Source: Bacillota bacterium (GTDB taxonomy: Bacteria; Bacillota; DTU030). Taken from it: a stretch of 14,667 nucleotides of DNA. The notes beneath the pieces are model-generated. The model did no database searches, was not told where the DNA came from, and was given only the letters and a program-made list of their open reading frames with translations. Below, one piece after another: positions 1 to 8,300 of the stretch. Location: contig DUTA01000112.1 in the NCBI GenBank assembly GCA_012842325.1, forward strand, positions 1 through 14,667, given 5' to 3'. Both the position numbers and the translations under genes were made by a program. How positions within the stretch are numbered: the stretch's first letter is position 1; every line of letters begins with the position of its first letter.

Positions 1-808
1 AAACATAGCCCCCCTCGTTGAAGCCTACCAGACCCCCGACTCTGGCGCTGCCCGTTACCGGGCCGGTTGCGTAGCAATCGAAGAGGTACCAGCCGTTATA
101 GCCGAGCAGGCCGCCAACATTTTCCTTGCCGGTTACCTCTCCCGTCGCATAAGTGGCATAGACGTTCCCATTGAGAATATTGCTCCCCGCTACACCGCCG
201 CAGCGGTCAGAACCCCTGACCTAGCAGGCGCTAGAACTATTTGCAATATCCCCGCTGTTCTCTCCCACCAAACCGCCGACACTACTGGCGCCGGCCATGG
301 AACCGGAAGCGTAACAGTTTTCGATTTCCCCCCAATTATTGCAGCCGACCAAACCGCCGACCCGATCCTTCCCCTTTACCCTTACGTCCTCCAGCCTGAT
401 CCCCCGCAGTGTGGCGTCCTCCCCTAAAGCGGCAAACAGGCCGATGTCGTCCTCGGCGGGCCGGTTTATATACAGCCCCCTGATGGTCCTGCCGTTGCCG
501 TCGAAGGAGCCGGCAAAGGGCTCATCCCCACTGCCGATGGGTTTCCAGCCCTGACCTGTATTATAGGGTGCAACGTTCAGATCAATGTCAGCGATCAGCT
601 TAAAGTGGGCGGACAGATAATCGTTCACCCTGGCCAGTTGCTGGGCACTGGCAATCAGATAGGGGTCATCTGCCGTCCCCGATCCCCCGGCGAATTTAGC
701 GGGAACCTCCTCTGCCGCCCCAACAACCTGCCCGGGCAACAGGAACAGGATCACCAACAGGCACACCAACACCACCGGTCTTTGTCGGGATCTTGTCAAG
801 ATACCCAT
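1..808 (-). pseudogene. GLUG-repeat secreted protein, interrupted by in-frame TAG and cut by window edge
   Basis: The start chosen is the ATG at 808, nine bases after an AAAGGG ribosome binding site. It gives a classic signal peptide (basic start, hydrophobic VVLVCLLVILFLLPG, then GAAEE). The mature part begins with the GGSGTADDPYLI and FDGNGRTIRGL signatures of GLUG-type surface proteins. Tandem GLUG units follow (RVGGLVG, SVGGLVG). The reading frame stops at a TAG at 223-221 after 195 residues. The same frame continues to the window edge for about 73 more codons of clear GLUG sequence (NVGGLLGYN, YATGPVTG, RVGGLVGFN), so this is a nonsense change and not the natural end. GLUG proteins are extracellular beta-solenoid-like proteins of poorly known role, sometimes adhesins or parts of peptidases. 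The gene lies 116 bases downstream of the SLH gene and is probably in the same operon. A sequencing error, or read-through of the amber codon, cannot be excluded. Confidence 0.8.
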
Positions 809-872
809 TCCCAGACACCCTTTCCCTTGGTAATAATTGCAGGCTAACTGTGAGGACAACCGGCCCCTGCCC

Positions 873-891
873 CCTTTCCCCCCGGGAAAGG
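873..891. repeat. 8-bp perfect inverted repeat in the SLH-GLUG gap
   Basis: CCTTTCCC and GGGAAAGG are separated by three bases. The hairpin lies between the SLH gene stop and the GLUG start. No T-run follows on either strand, so it does not look like an intrinsic terminator. It could shape mRNA stability between the two cistrons, which is inference. Confidence 0.5.
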
Positions 892-924
892 TCAGGACAG
901 GTCCGGCTGCGCCATTACCCCTTT

Positions 925-3057
925 TCAGTTGCCGGTCCTTACCATTTCCACGTCAAATATTTCCCCGTTGCGGTTTATAGTAACCGTAACAGGCGTGCCA
1001 GCCTGTCCCAGTAACCTGTATGAGATATCCGCAGCCCCATAATCTTGTACCCTTAGCTCCTCAACCATCACCCCGTCAATGGCCACTATAATATCCCCCG
1101 GCCGCAAGCCGGCTTTAGCGGCGGGCATTCCCGGCACGCAGGCCCTTACCACAACCGGACCGTCTTTCTCCACTTTGATCAGAACACCGACAGACCCTCC
1201 CGTCAGTTTGGCAAAAAGATCCTCATCGTCCCGATGATACAGGAATTCGATATAAGAGATCTTCTTTCCGTTCACAAAGAATTTGGCTGTGTAGCCAAAG
1301 CCAGTAAAACCGGCAGCGGGGTTGAGGGCGGCGACCAATCTTGTGATCCGGTCGTTGGCTTTCCCCCTCACGGACCAGATGTTCTCCCCGGTGGCCTGGA
1401 AGGTCTGCTCATCGTACACCAGGTCGTAGACCTCCTCTACCAGATAAGCTATCTCCTCGGCCACCTCTTCTTTAGACTGATACAAATCGAAATATCCTTC
1501 CTGGCAATGGTCAACATAAACCACATCCTCTGCCAGGTAGTCTTTTAGACCCTCAACATCCTTCTCCTTCAATGCCCTGATAAATCCTTTGACCACATCG
1601 CCGGCATCTGTTTCCGCATAGGCGAGGAAGGCCGCAAATTCCCTGCCGGTGCCCAGGGTGGCCGGTTTTGCCGTCCCCTGGCCGTCTGCGTCAGCCCTTA
1701 CCTTAAAGAAGCAGGGACCCGGTGCAGGGATCGCCTTGTCAACCAGGGTCAGCACCACCTGCTCCCCTTTATTCCCGGAAATATCTGTTAAGAGTACCTT
1801 TTGGCCTGCTTCACTTATTTCCGTTTCCGTCAACAGCCTTTCTTCCCCGCCAATCACGATCTTGTCCTGTCCCGGAGTAGCGGTAATCTCCTCCGGCAGG
1901 GTAAATTCAATCCATCCTTCTCGAAAATCATGGCCGAGGGTATAGGTGAGGGTTAAGTTTTCGCGGGTGCCCGACTTTGCGCTCCCCGGGTTCACTGCCA
2001 AGATCCCTTCATAATTGGGGGGGATCCGCGAGAATAGCTGGGCCCTTTCAAAGGGCTTTCCGATACTCGGGACTTTCCTGCCGGCCGGGCCATCGGCATC
2101 GGCGGTAACGCTGAAGGTGTAGTAGCCCGGCTCAGGTATCTTTTTCTCCTCCAGGACCAGCAGGATCACTCCATCTTCCGCTGCCGTAATTCCGGTCACG
2201 TGTACTTCCCGGCCTTCCCTTGCTAAATGATAGGGCTGTAAAGTCATCGTTTCGTTTTTTTCTTCCCCATCGGTAATCATCACCATATCCCGGTACGCCT
2301 CAGCTGCCAACTCCGGGGGCAAATGAAAGGTTACGGTGCCGTCGCTGAAAGCCTCACCCAGGAAATAATAAAGCACTATTCTATTACGCGCGCCGCTGTC
2401 GGCATCGACGGGTGCAAGACCCAGACCTCCACTGCGGGTCAGATACTTGGCCTTAATATCTGGTGTCTTGCCGAAGAGAACAGACGCCTCCGCCCGGGTA
2501 AGCTGCCCCTGGGGCCTGAAGGAGCCGTCCTCGTAACCCTGCATCAGGCCGGCAGCAACCACGGCCGAGACATAGCCCCTGCCCCAGGCCGGTATGTCCT
2601 TTGCATCGGTGAAGCCGGCCAGAACAGCCGGATCCTCCGCCGGGGGCAGGCCGGCGATCCTGGCCAGGATGACGGCCGCCTCAAGGCGGCTGATGGGCTT
2701 GTCCGGCCGGACTGTGCCGTCAGTATAGCCGGTAAGATAGCCCGCCGCAACGGCAGCGGCGATGTCTTCCCAGTATTGATGATCCTCCGGCAGGTCGGGG
2801 AAGTTTACCGGGGTAATGTCGAAAAATTCGAATTGCCAGTTAATATGGGCAATAAACTCTCCCCGGGAAATCCCGGCATCGGGATTGAATTGTCCCTCTT
2901 CCCCGCCTTCCACCCATCCCTGCTCCAGCCATTCCAGGATCTGCTCTTCAGCCCAGTGCCCTGCCACATCCCGGGGCTGGGCCCGGGCCACCCCCACCGG
3001 CAGGATAAGCGACATGACCAGAACCAGTACCAGCGCCCTTTTCTTATACCCAGTCAT
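925..3057 (-). CDS. S-layer-anchored protein: three SLH repeats, two beta repeats, NTF2-like domain, PDZ domain
   Basis: The start is the ATG at 3057, eight bases after GGAGG, giving 710 residues. A longer frame to 3093 lacks support. Residues 1-26 form a signal peptide (basic start, LVLVLVMSLILPVG, ARA cleavage site). Three SLH repeats follow at about 29-78, 86-136 and 148-198; each carries the hydrophobic helix and a GxxxGY/DGxFxP-type turn with R(G/L/A)E. SLH domains bind pyruvylated secondary cell-wall polymer, so the protein should sit on the outer face of the wall. Residues about 218-345 and 350-475 look like two copies of one beta-rich unit (each has a P-E-P-G or P-A-P-G turn and ends near ADADG). 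Residues about 484-612 resemble an NTF2/SnoaL-like fold (VVKGFIRALKEKDVEGL, KFFVNGKKISYIEF). Residues about 613-708 are a PDZ domain (GMPAAKAGLRPGDIIVAIDG). No protease triad is visible, so the PDZ is not part of an HtrA protein. The gene lies 66 bases after the nucleotidase and is probably co-transcribed with it. Its exact role is unknown. Confidence 0.85.
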   Translation of the reverse strand: MTGYKKRALVLVLVMSLILPVGVARAQPRDVAGHWAEEQILEWLEQGWVEGGEEGQFNPDAGISRGEFIAHINWQFEFFDITPVNFPDLPEDHQYWEDIAAAVAAGYLTGYTDGTVRPDKPISRLEAAVILARIAGLPPAEDPAVLAGFTDAKDIPAWGRGYVSAVVAAGLMQGYEDGSFRPQGQLTRAEASVLFGKTPDIKAKYLTRSGGLGLAPVDADSGARNRIVLYYFLGEAFSDGTVTFHLPPELAAEAYRDMVMITDGEEKNETMTLQPYHLAREGREVHVTGITAAEDGVILLVLEEKKIPEPGYYTFSVTADADGPAGRKVPSIGKPFERAQLFSRIPPNYEGILAVNPGSAKSGTRENLTLTYTLGHDFREGWIEFTLPEEITATPGQDKIVIGGEERLLTETEISEAGQKVLLTDISGNKGEQVVLTLVDKAIPAPGPCFFKVRADADGQGTAKPATLGTGREFAAFLAYAETDAGDVVKGFIRALKEKDVEGLKDYLAEDVVYVDHCQEGYFDLYQSKEEVAEEIAYLVEEVYDLVYDEQTFQATGENIWSVRGKANDRITRLVAALNPAAGFTGFGYTAKFFVNGKKISYIEFLYHRDDEDLFAKLTGGSVGVLIKVEKDGPVVVRACVPGMPAAKAGLRPGDIIVAIDGVMVEELRVQDYGAADISYRLLGQAGTPVTVTINRNGEIFDVEMVRTGN

Positions 3058-3123
3058 TCTTTCAACCTCCCAATCCTGTGGTCTCAACCCCAATGGGGGA
3101 GCTGCAGCCTTTCCGGCCGCTGT

Positions 3124-4638
3124 TCACTTCAAATTCTGTTGGATAAACTCGACCACAATATCTTCCAAAATCCCCGGTTCCCCCAACACCCGGCCCTCTT
3201 CCAGCATGGTGTAACCGCTTCCGCCGGCAGCCATAAAATCGTTAATGGCAATCCTGTATAACCTATCCGGGTCCAGTTCCTCGCCGGCAACCTTTACTTC
3301 AATTATTCTGTTGCCGGGCTTCCTGGCCGGGTCAAAACGGAACTCGATGCCTGCCACCTGGGGAAAGGCCCCGCTAATCTCCGGATATTCGGCCACCCCG
3401 TTTTCCAGGGCCTGGAGAAGGACCGAACCTTTTAGTTCTTTTACCAGAACGAAATTGTCTAAGGGCAGGACGTCCAGCACATCACGCCTGGTGATTTCCC
3501 CGGCCTTAATGGAAGCCCTGATGCCGCCGCCGTTCATAATCGCCCCATCGGCTCCCGTCGCTGCGCGCATGGCTTCCGCCACCAGCGTCCCCAGGTTTGT
3601 TGCCCGGGTGCGCACGTGATCCCTTTCCCCGTCCAGAAAAACATCGGTCCAGCCGATTACCTGGGATAGAAGCTTTTCGTACTCTTTATTGGTTTCTGTA
3701 ATCACGGTCTGGACGGCCTCGTCGACCGGCAGACTTGCGCCGGTCCAGGCCGGGGTATAGAGGGAAGCATTGACAACCTCGGGAACACCGTCTCTGAGAA
3801 CAATATCTACGATGCCGAGTTTCTCCCCGTATTCCCCCGCCTGCACGATAAGGGTGTCGTTAATTACCAGGCTGTTTTCCAGAGGGACATGGGAATGGCC
3901 GGAGACAATGAGATCTAACTCTTCGACTTCTTCCGCCAGCCGGACGCAGGAATCCTCCCCGTCCATTAAGGGAAGATGGGCGAGGGCAATCAGCAGGTCG
4001 CATTCATCCCTCAGTTCTTCCACCACTTCCCGGGCCCTTTCCACCGGGTCGGCAAAAATCAGTCCCTCCACATTGTGGGGATGGGTCTTGTACCTGGTCT
4101 CCAGGGTCGTCAGGCCGATGATGCCGATACGGATCCCATCCACTTCTTTTATGGTGAAAGACTTAAGTAACTGGCTGCCATCGGGTTTCTGCACATTGGC
4201 AGAGAGGACGGGGAAGGCGGCCATTTCCGCCAGCTCGCCCAGCCTTTGCCAGCCGTAAGCAAAGTCGTGGTTGCCCGCCGCCATGGCATCGTATCCCATG
4301 CTGTTCATGATCTGCACAATGCTTTCTCCCCGGGAGAGGCTGGCGGCGCTGCTGCCCTGGAAAGTGTCACCGGCATCGAGTAAAAGAACATTCTCCTTGG
4401 TCTCCCTGATCCCATTTATTACTGCCGCCAGATGGGCATAGCCCATGGCGCCCCCTTCTTCCGCCCAGACGTGGCCGTGAACATCGTTGGTATGGACAAT
4501 GGTAACGGCTACCGTCCCGGTCTCCGGCGGAACCGTCCCCCTAAACAGTAAGCCAAATAATGCGAATACAATTAAAGGAATTACTGAAACCCTAAGATAT
4601 ATAGTTCTCTTGTTCAAGGTTATGCCCCCCATTGCCAT
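3124..4638 (-). CDS. Exported 5'-nucleotidase / cyclic phosphodiesterase family metallophosphoesterase
   Basis: This is an ectoenzyme of the UshA/YfkN/CpdB superfamily, which hydrolyses nucleotides or related phosphoesters outside the membrane using two metal ions. Numbering is from the ATG at 4638 (504 residues). The metallophosphatase domain shows NDVHGH (51-56), DAGDTFQG (88-95), GNHDF (122-126) and GHSH (247-250). The C-terminal substrate-binding domain shows NGGGIR (369-374) and NDFMAAGGSGY (466-476). A hydrophobic segment near residues 12-33 is a signal or uncleaved membrane anchor; no LPxTG or SLH motif is present. The start is uncertain. The ATG at 4638 has only a weak CAGG upstream. 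A TTG at 4617 has GGGGGG seven bases before it and would start just before the hydrophobic segment. The frame also extends to a GTG at 4728 without a good ribosome site. The gene leads a likely operon with the SLH gene. The family is secure; the precise substrate is not. Confidence 0.9.
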   Translation of the reverse strand: MAMGGITLNKRTIYLRVSVIPLIVFALFGLLFRGTVPPETGTVAVTIVHTNDVHGHVWAEEGGAMGYAHLAAVINGIRETKENVLLLDAGDTFQGSSAASLSRGESIVQIMNSMGYDAMAAGNHDFAYGWQRLGELAEMAAFPVLSANVQKPDGSQLLKSFTIKEVDGIRIGIIGLTTLETRYKTHPHNVEGLIFADPVERAREVVEELRDECDLLIALAHLPLMDGEDSCVRLAEEVEELDLIVSGHSHVPLENSLVINDTLIVQAGEYGEKLGIVDIVLRDGVPEVVNASLYTPAWTGASLPVDEAVQTVITETNKEYEKLLSQVIGWTDVFLDGERDHVRTRATNLGTLVAEAMRAATGADGAIMNGGGIRASIKAGEITRRDVLDVLPLDNFVLVKELKGSVLLQALENGVAEYPEISGAFPQVAGIEFRFDPARKPGNRIIEVKVAGEELDPDRLYRIAINDFMAAGGSGYTMLEEGRVLGEPGILEDIVVEFIQQNLK

Positions 4639-4969
4639 TTGGCTGTACCTGTCACTGCTGCGGGAAGAGCACGGCAGGTCCGGCTCCACCAAATTTTTCC
4701 GTCCTGCTGCTTTCCCAGTTTCTCGCACCCATTACTTTTTTCGAAGTTTTAAGGCAACATCCCTCCTCCACCTTCCGCCAGGAAATCCTTCCGGTCGATG
4801 TCCGCAATCGGTTCATAACAGGCCCTTAAGTCCCGGGGACAAGGGCCGGCTGTTCCGGGAACCCTTGGAAAAGATAATTTGATACCTGCCAGTCCCTTCC
4901 TCCCGGCAGAAGCCATCCCGGCACCTAAGCAGTCACCAAACTGCCGGTATAATCCCCCCGGCCCGATAT
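4639..4969. other. 331-base stretch without a supportable gene; GC-rich inverted repeats
   Basis: This lies between the Collar gene and the nucleotidase. It contains GTCCCGGGGAC (4830-4840), GTTCCGGGAAC (4852-4862) and CAAGGG/CCCTTG arms (4840-4845 and 4862-4867) enclosing the second palindrome. No T-run follows, so none is a clear terminator. A GGAGGAGGG purine run on the minus strand near 4764 is followed by only ATG TTG CCT TAA. I found no convincing promoter for the nucleotidase here. Confidence 0.4.
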
Positions 4970-5212
4970 TTACCGCCACAGGTCGGGAAATTCTCCCTCC
5001 ACGGCAATGCAGTACACCAGATTGTCCGGCGCAATTCTTTGCAGGTCCGGCAGGCAAAAATTCTCCTTGCCGTCCCCGCCGAACCTGGTGCCGATGAGCA
5101 TATAAAGTTTGGGATACTCCCTTATGTACAGGGTCTGCCCGCTACAGGCAAGCCAGCCAGCCGGGATTTTCCCATAGGGAAAAAGGCGCACTTCCCCCAC
5201 TAATGCGCTCAT
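4970..5212 (-). CDS. Minimal phage Tail-Collar domain protein (80 residues)
   Basis: The ATG at 5212 follows a purine-rich AAGGAAGGG site. The product is one Tail-Collar domain: GEVRLFPYGKIPAGWLACSGQ, IREYPKLYMLIGTRFGGDG and ENFCLPDLQ. Its end, NLVYCIAVEGEFP, matches the C-terminal strand of longer tail-fibre or microcystin-dependent-protein (MdpB) relatives. Those are usually about 160-200 residues, so the middle region is missing here and the two conserved ends are joined directly. There is no signal peptide and no other phage gene nearby, so this is an orphan and not part of a visible prophage. Natural short forms of this family may exist in Firmicutes. The function is unknown; receptor or sugar binding is a guess from the family. 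Confidence 0.8.
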   Translation of the reverse strand: MSALVGEVRLFPYGKIPAGWLACSGQTLYIREYPKLYMLIGTRFGGDGKENFCLPDLQRIAPDNLVYCIAVEGEFPDLWR

Positions 5213-5237
5213 GTCCGGCCCTTCCTTCTCGTATTTT

Positions 5238-5286
5238 CCTGTTTATTTTAACAGGCCAGTTTTTTTTCTCTTCCACCAAAGGGTGG
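5238..5286. repeat. Two further small hairpins between the regulator and the Collar gene
   Basis: CCTGTT and AACAGG are separated by six bases (5238-5255). CCACC and GGTGG are separated by four (5273-5286). On the plus strand the first is followed, after CCAG, by eight Ts, so it could end plus-strand transcripts entering from the left. On the minus strand neither has a T-run. A TGTTAAAAT extended -10-like string within the first hairpin, read on the minus strand, could start Collar transcription, but no -35 is evident. Confidence 0.35.
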
Positions 5287-5295
5287 ATTTTGGCC

Positions 5296-5323
5296 AAAAA
5301 ATAAACCTGCCCTGCAGCAGGTT
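5296..5323 (-). terminator. Intrinsic terminator of the LuxR-family regulator gene
   Basis: On the minus strand, AACCTGC and GCAGGTT form a 7-bp stem with a six-base loop, followed at once by TATTTTTT. It begins 12 bases after the stop codon of the regulator. This separates the regulator from the Collar gene, at least in part. Confidence 0.75.
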
Positions 5324-5334
5324 GGGTGAAGGTA

Positions 5335-8300
5335 CTAGATCAATTTCAGCGCCTTTGCCTTGGTTACGGCCTGTATTCTGCTGTTCACCTCCAGCTTCCC
5401 GTACAGGTTTAAGGTGTGGGTCTTGACAGTACTGGCCGAGATGTGAAGCTTTTCGCCTATTTCCTTGTTGGTCAGCCCGGCAGCCATGCAGGCGAGGACC
5501 TCCAGTTCCCGCCTCGTCAGCCGATCTTTCACCGTATCGGCAACAAAGGTCTTGCTGCCGGCAGGTTCCCTTTCCAGGGCCTGCCTGGCCACCAGATAAA
5601 AGGCATACCGCTTTATGCTCTCTACGGTATGGACATTAAACCGGTTATCTACCCCGCTTTCCAGATAGACCAGTCCGGTAAAAATATTGTTGTACTTCAA
5701 CGGCAGGCAGATGAGGGAAATACCCGGCCTGTTTTTGATGTGTTCATCGCCGGCAAAGGGCCCTTCCGTGGGCCTGGCTTCAATGACAATCTCTTCATAG
5801 GTCCTTCCCGCATAGCGGATAACCTTCTTCGGCAGGTCCTCATATTCTTCGGGGTCAATGCCCGCCGAGCATTTAAGCGACGGCCGGCCTGCCTGCCAGA
5901 CATATTCCAGTCTGAGCCTTTCCCCTGCTTCCAGCAGGATGGCGGCAAAATCCGCCCCGGCTTCCGGGCAGATGGTGTCCAGAAAGTATTTGTAGGCCTC
6001 TTCTATGGTCCTGGTCTCCAGCTCCCTTTGATGATCCCTTCCTCCGCCTGCAAGAATCCCCGGGGCAGCCCCTTTGCTACTTTGCTGTCTTTCCTTCCCG
6101 TCCCCGGCGGCACTTACTTCCCCCTCGGCCTCCACCTCAAGGTTGTACACCCGGCCAAGGCGCCGGGCTATTCTTTCCGCACCCCATTGGGAAAAGAGCC
6201 GGCTGGCATCCCGGGCATAGACCCGCGCGATTTTCCCGTTGCAGCGGAAGTAATCAGCAGCCAGATAATTGGCCAGGGCTTCCAGCAGAAGGTTGTGGCT
6301 CCTCTGGGCCTGTTCGATTGTTTCTGCAAAGAGCCGGGCGGCATCCTGCTGGCGGTTTCCCAGGCCTGCCAGCAGCGCCTCGATCAACAGGTGTTTAACC
6401 CGGTGGTTTTCAGGACTCATCTCCGCCCACTGCTTGAGTTTTTTCCGATACTTCCGGAAAGCTTTATTCTCCTGCACACGATGGTTAACACCTTTATCTT
6501 TCACCATCTCCAGGCTTGTCAGCAGAAAGTAAAAAACAAAATCGACCTGGGACATGCAGCCCATTATGGAAGCCAGGTTTTTGACGGCCCCGCAGGCCAG
6601 GTGATAGGCCTCCTCTATCCTGCCCTCCAGGTACAGCCTCTGAATTTTGAGCAGCCGATAGATCATGGCTTCATTGGTGTCCAGGAGTGCAATGTCCTTA
6701 TCTTCGATCAGCCTTTCCTGCGGGGAAATGCCCGGCTCTGCCAGCATATTGATATGGTCCCGGAACATGGCGAAGGAACGGCGCATAGGGTCATTATTAA
6801 GTTTGGTCACATATTTTTCATGCCCCGCGATAAACTTTTCCAGCTCCCCCAGGGGGGTACCCGTCAAATACTTCATCTCAACCAGAAGGGTCAGGGCATA
6901 GCCGCAGTATAAATAATCGCCCGTCCGAAAGCCGCAGTCAAAGGCTTTTTGCAGATAAGCGAGACTCTCCCTGGCCGGGGAAGTCCAGTAGATCAAAAAG
7001 CTGCCGAGGCAGAAATAAGTGGCCGCGCCAAAGAGGTCATCGCCAAAAAGTTCTGCCAGGTGCAGGGATATGTCCTTGAGCTTGTCCGCCTTCTTATAAT
7101 CACCCAGCACATTGCCCAGGATCAGGCTGTAGGCGGCGTAGGCCAGGGGGGAATAGAGGGAGTTGCCGTACCGGGCCGATAAATTGCCAATTTTAAGGAC
7201 GATGAGGGCAAAGAGGTTTTCATCGGTCAAATAGGCCGAGGCAACCATTATGTTCAATATTTCCAGCACGGATGTCAACCTTTTATCTGTGACAATGGGA
7301 GCATTTTTGATTCCTTCCAGCCGACTGTTTCTAAACAGGACCATCCCGCAGAGAAGTTCCCTGGCTACCTGCAGGGAAAGCCAGTGCCGGTGAATGGACA
7401 GGCCCAGGTGCCGCAGGGCCTGCATTCCCAGCTCGATGACCACGGCATGGTTGCCCGCGCAGGAGTTCAAGATCATATATCTTTTTTTAATTTCTGCCAG
7501 GTCCTCCTGGCTGGCGGCGTGGTCCAGCATTTCGGCAAAAAGGGCCCTGGCAGCATCGTAGTTCCCGCAGATAAACTCGCACTCTATCAGTTCCAGCTTG
7601 ATTTTTAAAGTATTTTCGTAATCCCCTGTCCAGCTTGAACTGCCCAGCAGCTCTGCCGCCAGGCGGAACAATTCCCGGGCATGGTCGAAGGCCGCCGCTC
7701 CCTTGGCCTTGATTCCGGCGAAATATAAGTCAACAATCAGCTTTTTCGCGACGCCTTCCCTCTTGATGATTTCTTTACAATTTAAGAGATGGGCCGTTAT
7801 GGCCAACAGGTTTTCTTCCACATAGATCTTGTCCGGGTGATTGAGCAGCTCCATGGCAATTTGAAAGTGCAGCTGCTCTTTTCTGGCCGGCTCCAGGTTC
7901 TCGTAGACATTCTGGTAAACCCGGTCATGAAAGAAGGCATATTTCCCGGTGCCCTCCCCCTGTACCCTTTCCAGATCTTTAACAATTAAACCGGCCCGGC
8001 ACAGGCCTTCCAGCACCTCTTTCACAGGGTGCCCCCTAGTCGGGGTTATTCTCTCCAGGAGGTCCCGGGTGAAAATGCTGCCGATGCAGGAAGCTATTTC
8101 CAGCAGTTCCCTGGCCTCGGGACACAAGCTGTCTATCTTTCTATTAATAACATCTGCTATGGTATCCGGCAGGGTCACCTCCGTTGCCTTCCGGAGGTCC
8201 AAACACCACCTTTTTGTTTCCGGATGGCGGTAAATGCCTTCACTTTCCAGGAGGAGGTTGAGAAGCTGTTTTATAAACAAGGGGTTGCCGGCGGTTTTTC

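Noticed and set aside
873..891. Terminator between the SLH and GLUG genes.
   Set aside because: The stem is good, but it is followed by G-rich sequence and not by Ts on the minus strand.
2323..3261. A 312-codon plus-strand open frame.
   Set aside because: It is antisense to the SLH gene and the end of the nucleotidase, both strongly supported; its sequence is low in recognisable motifs.
4749..5057. A 102-codon minus-strand frame overlapping the Collar gene, with a protein-like end (ACYEPIADIDRKDF).
   Set aside because: It has no ribosome site, overlaps the well-supported Collar gene by 88 bases in another frame, and its residue make-up is mostly Gly/Pro/Arg. The end might be a relic, but the evidence is too thin.
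4970..5212. Prophage remnant based on the Tail-Collar domain.
   Set aside because: No other phage genes, integrase or attachment repeats are visible around it.
5416..6912. A 498-codon plus-strand open frame.
   Set aside because: It is antisense to the LuxR-family regulator, with no recognisable domain and no ribosome site; the high GC content of the coding strand explains it.
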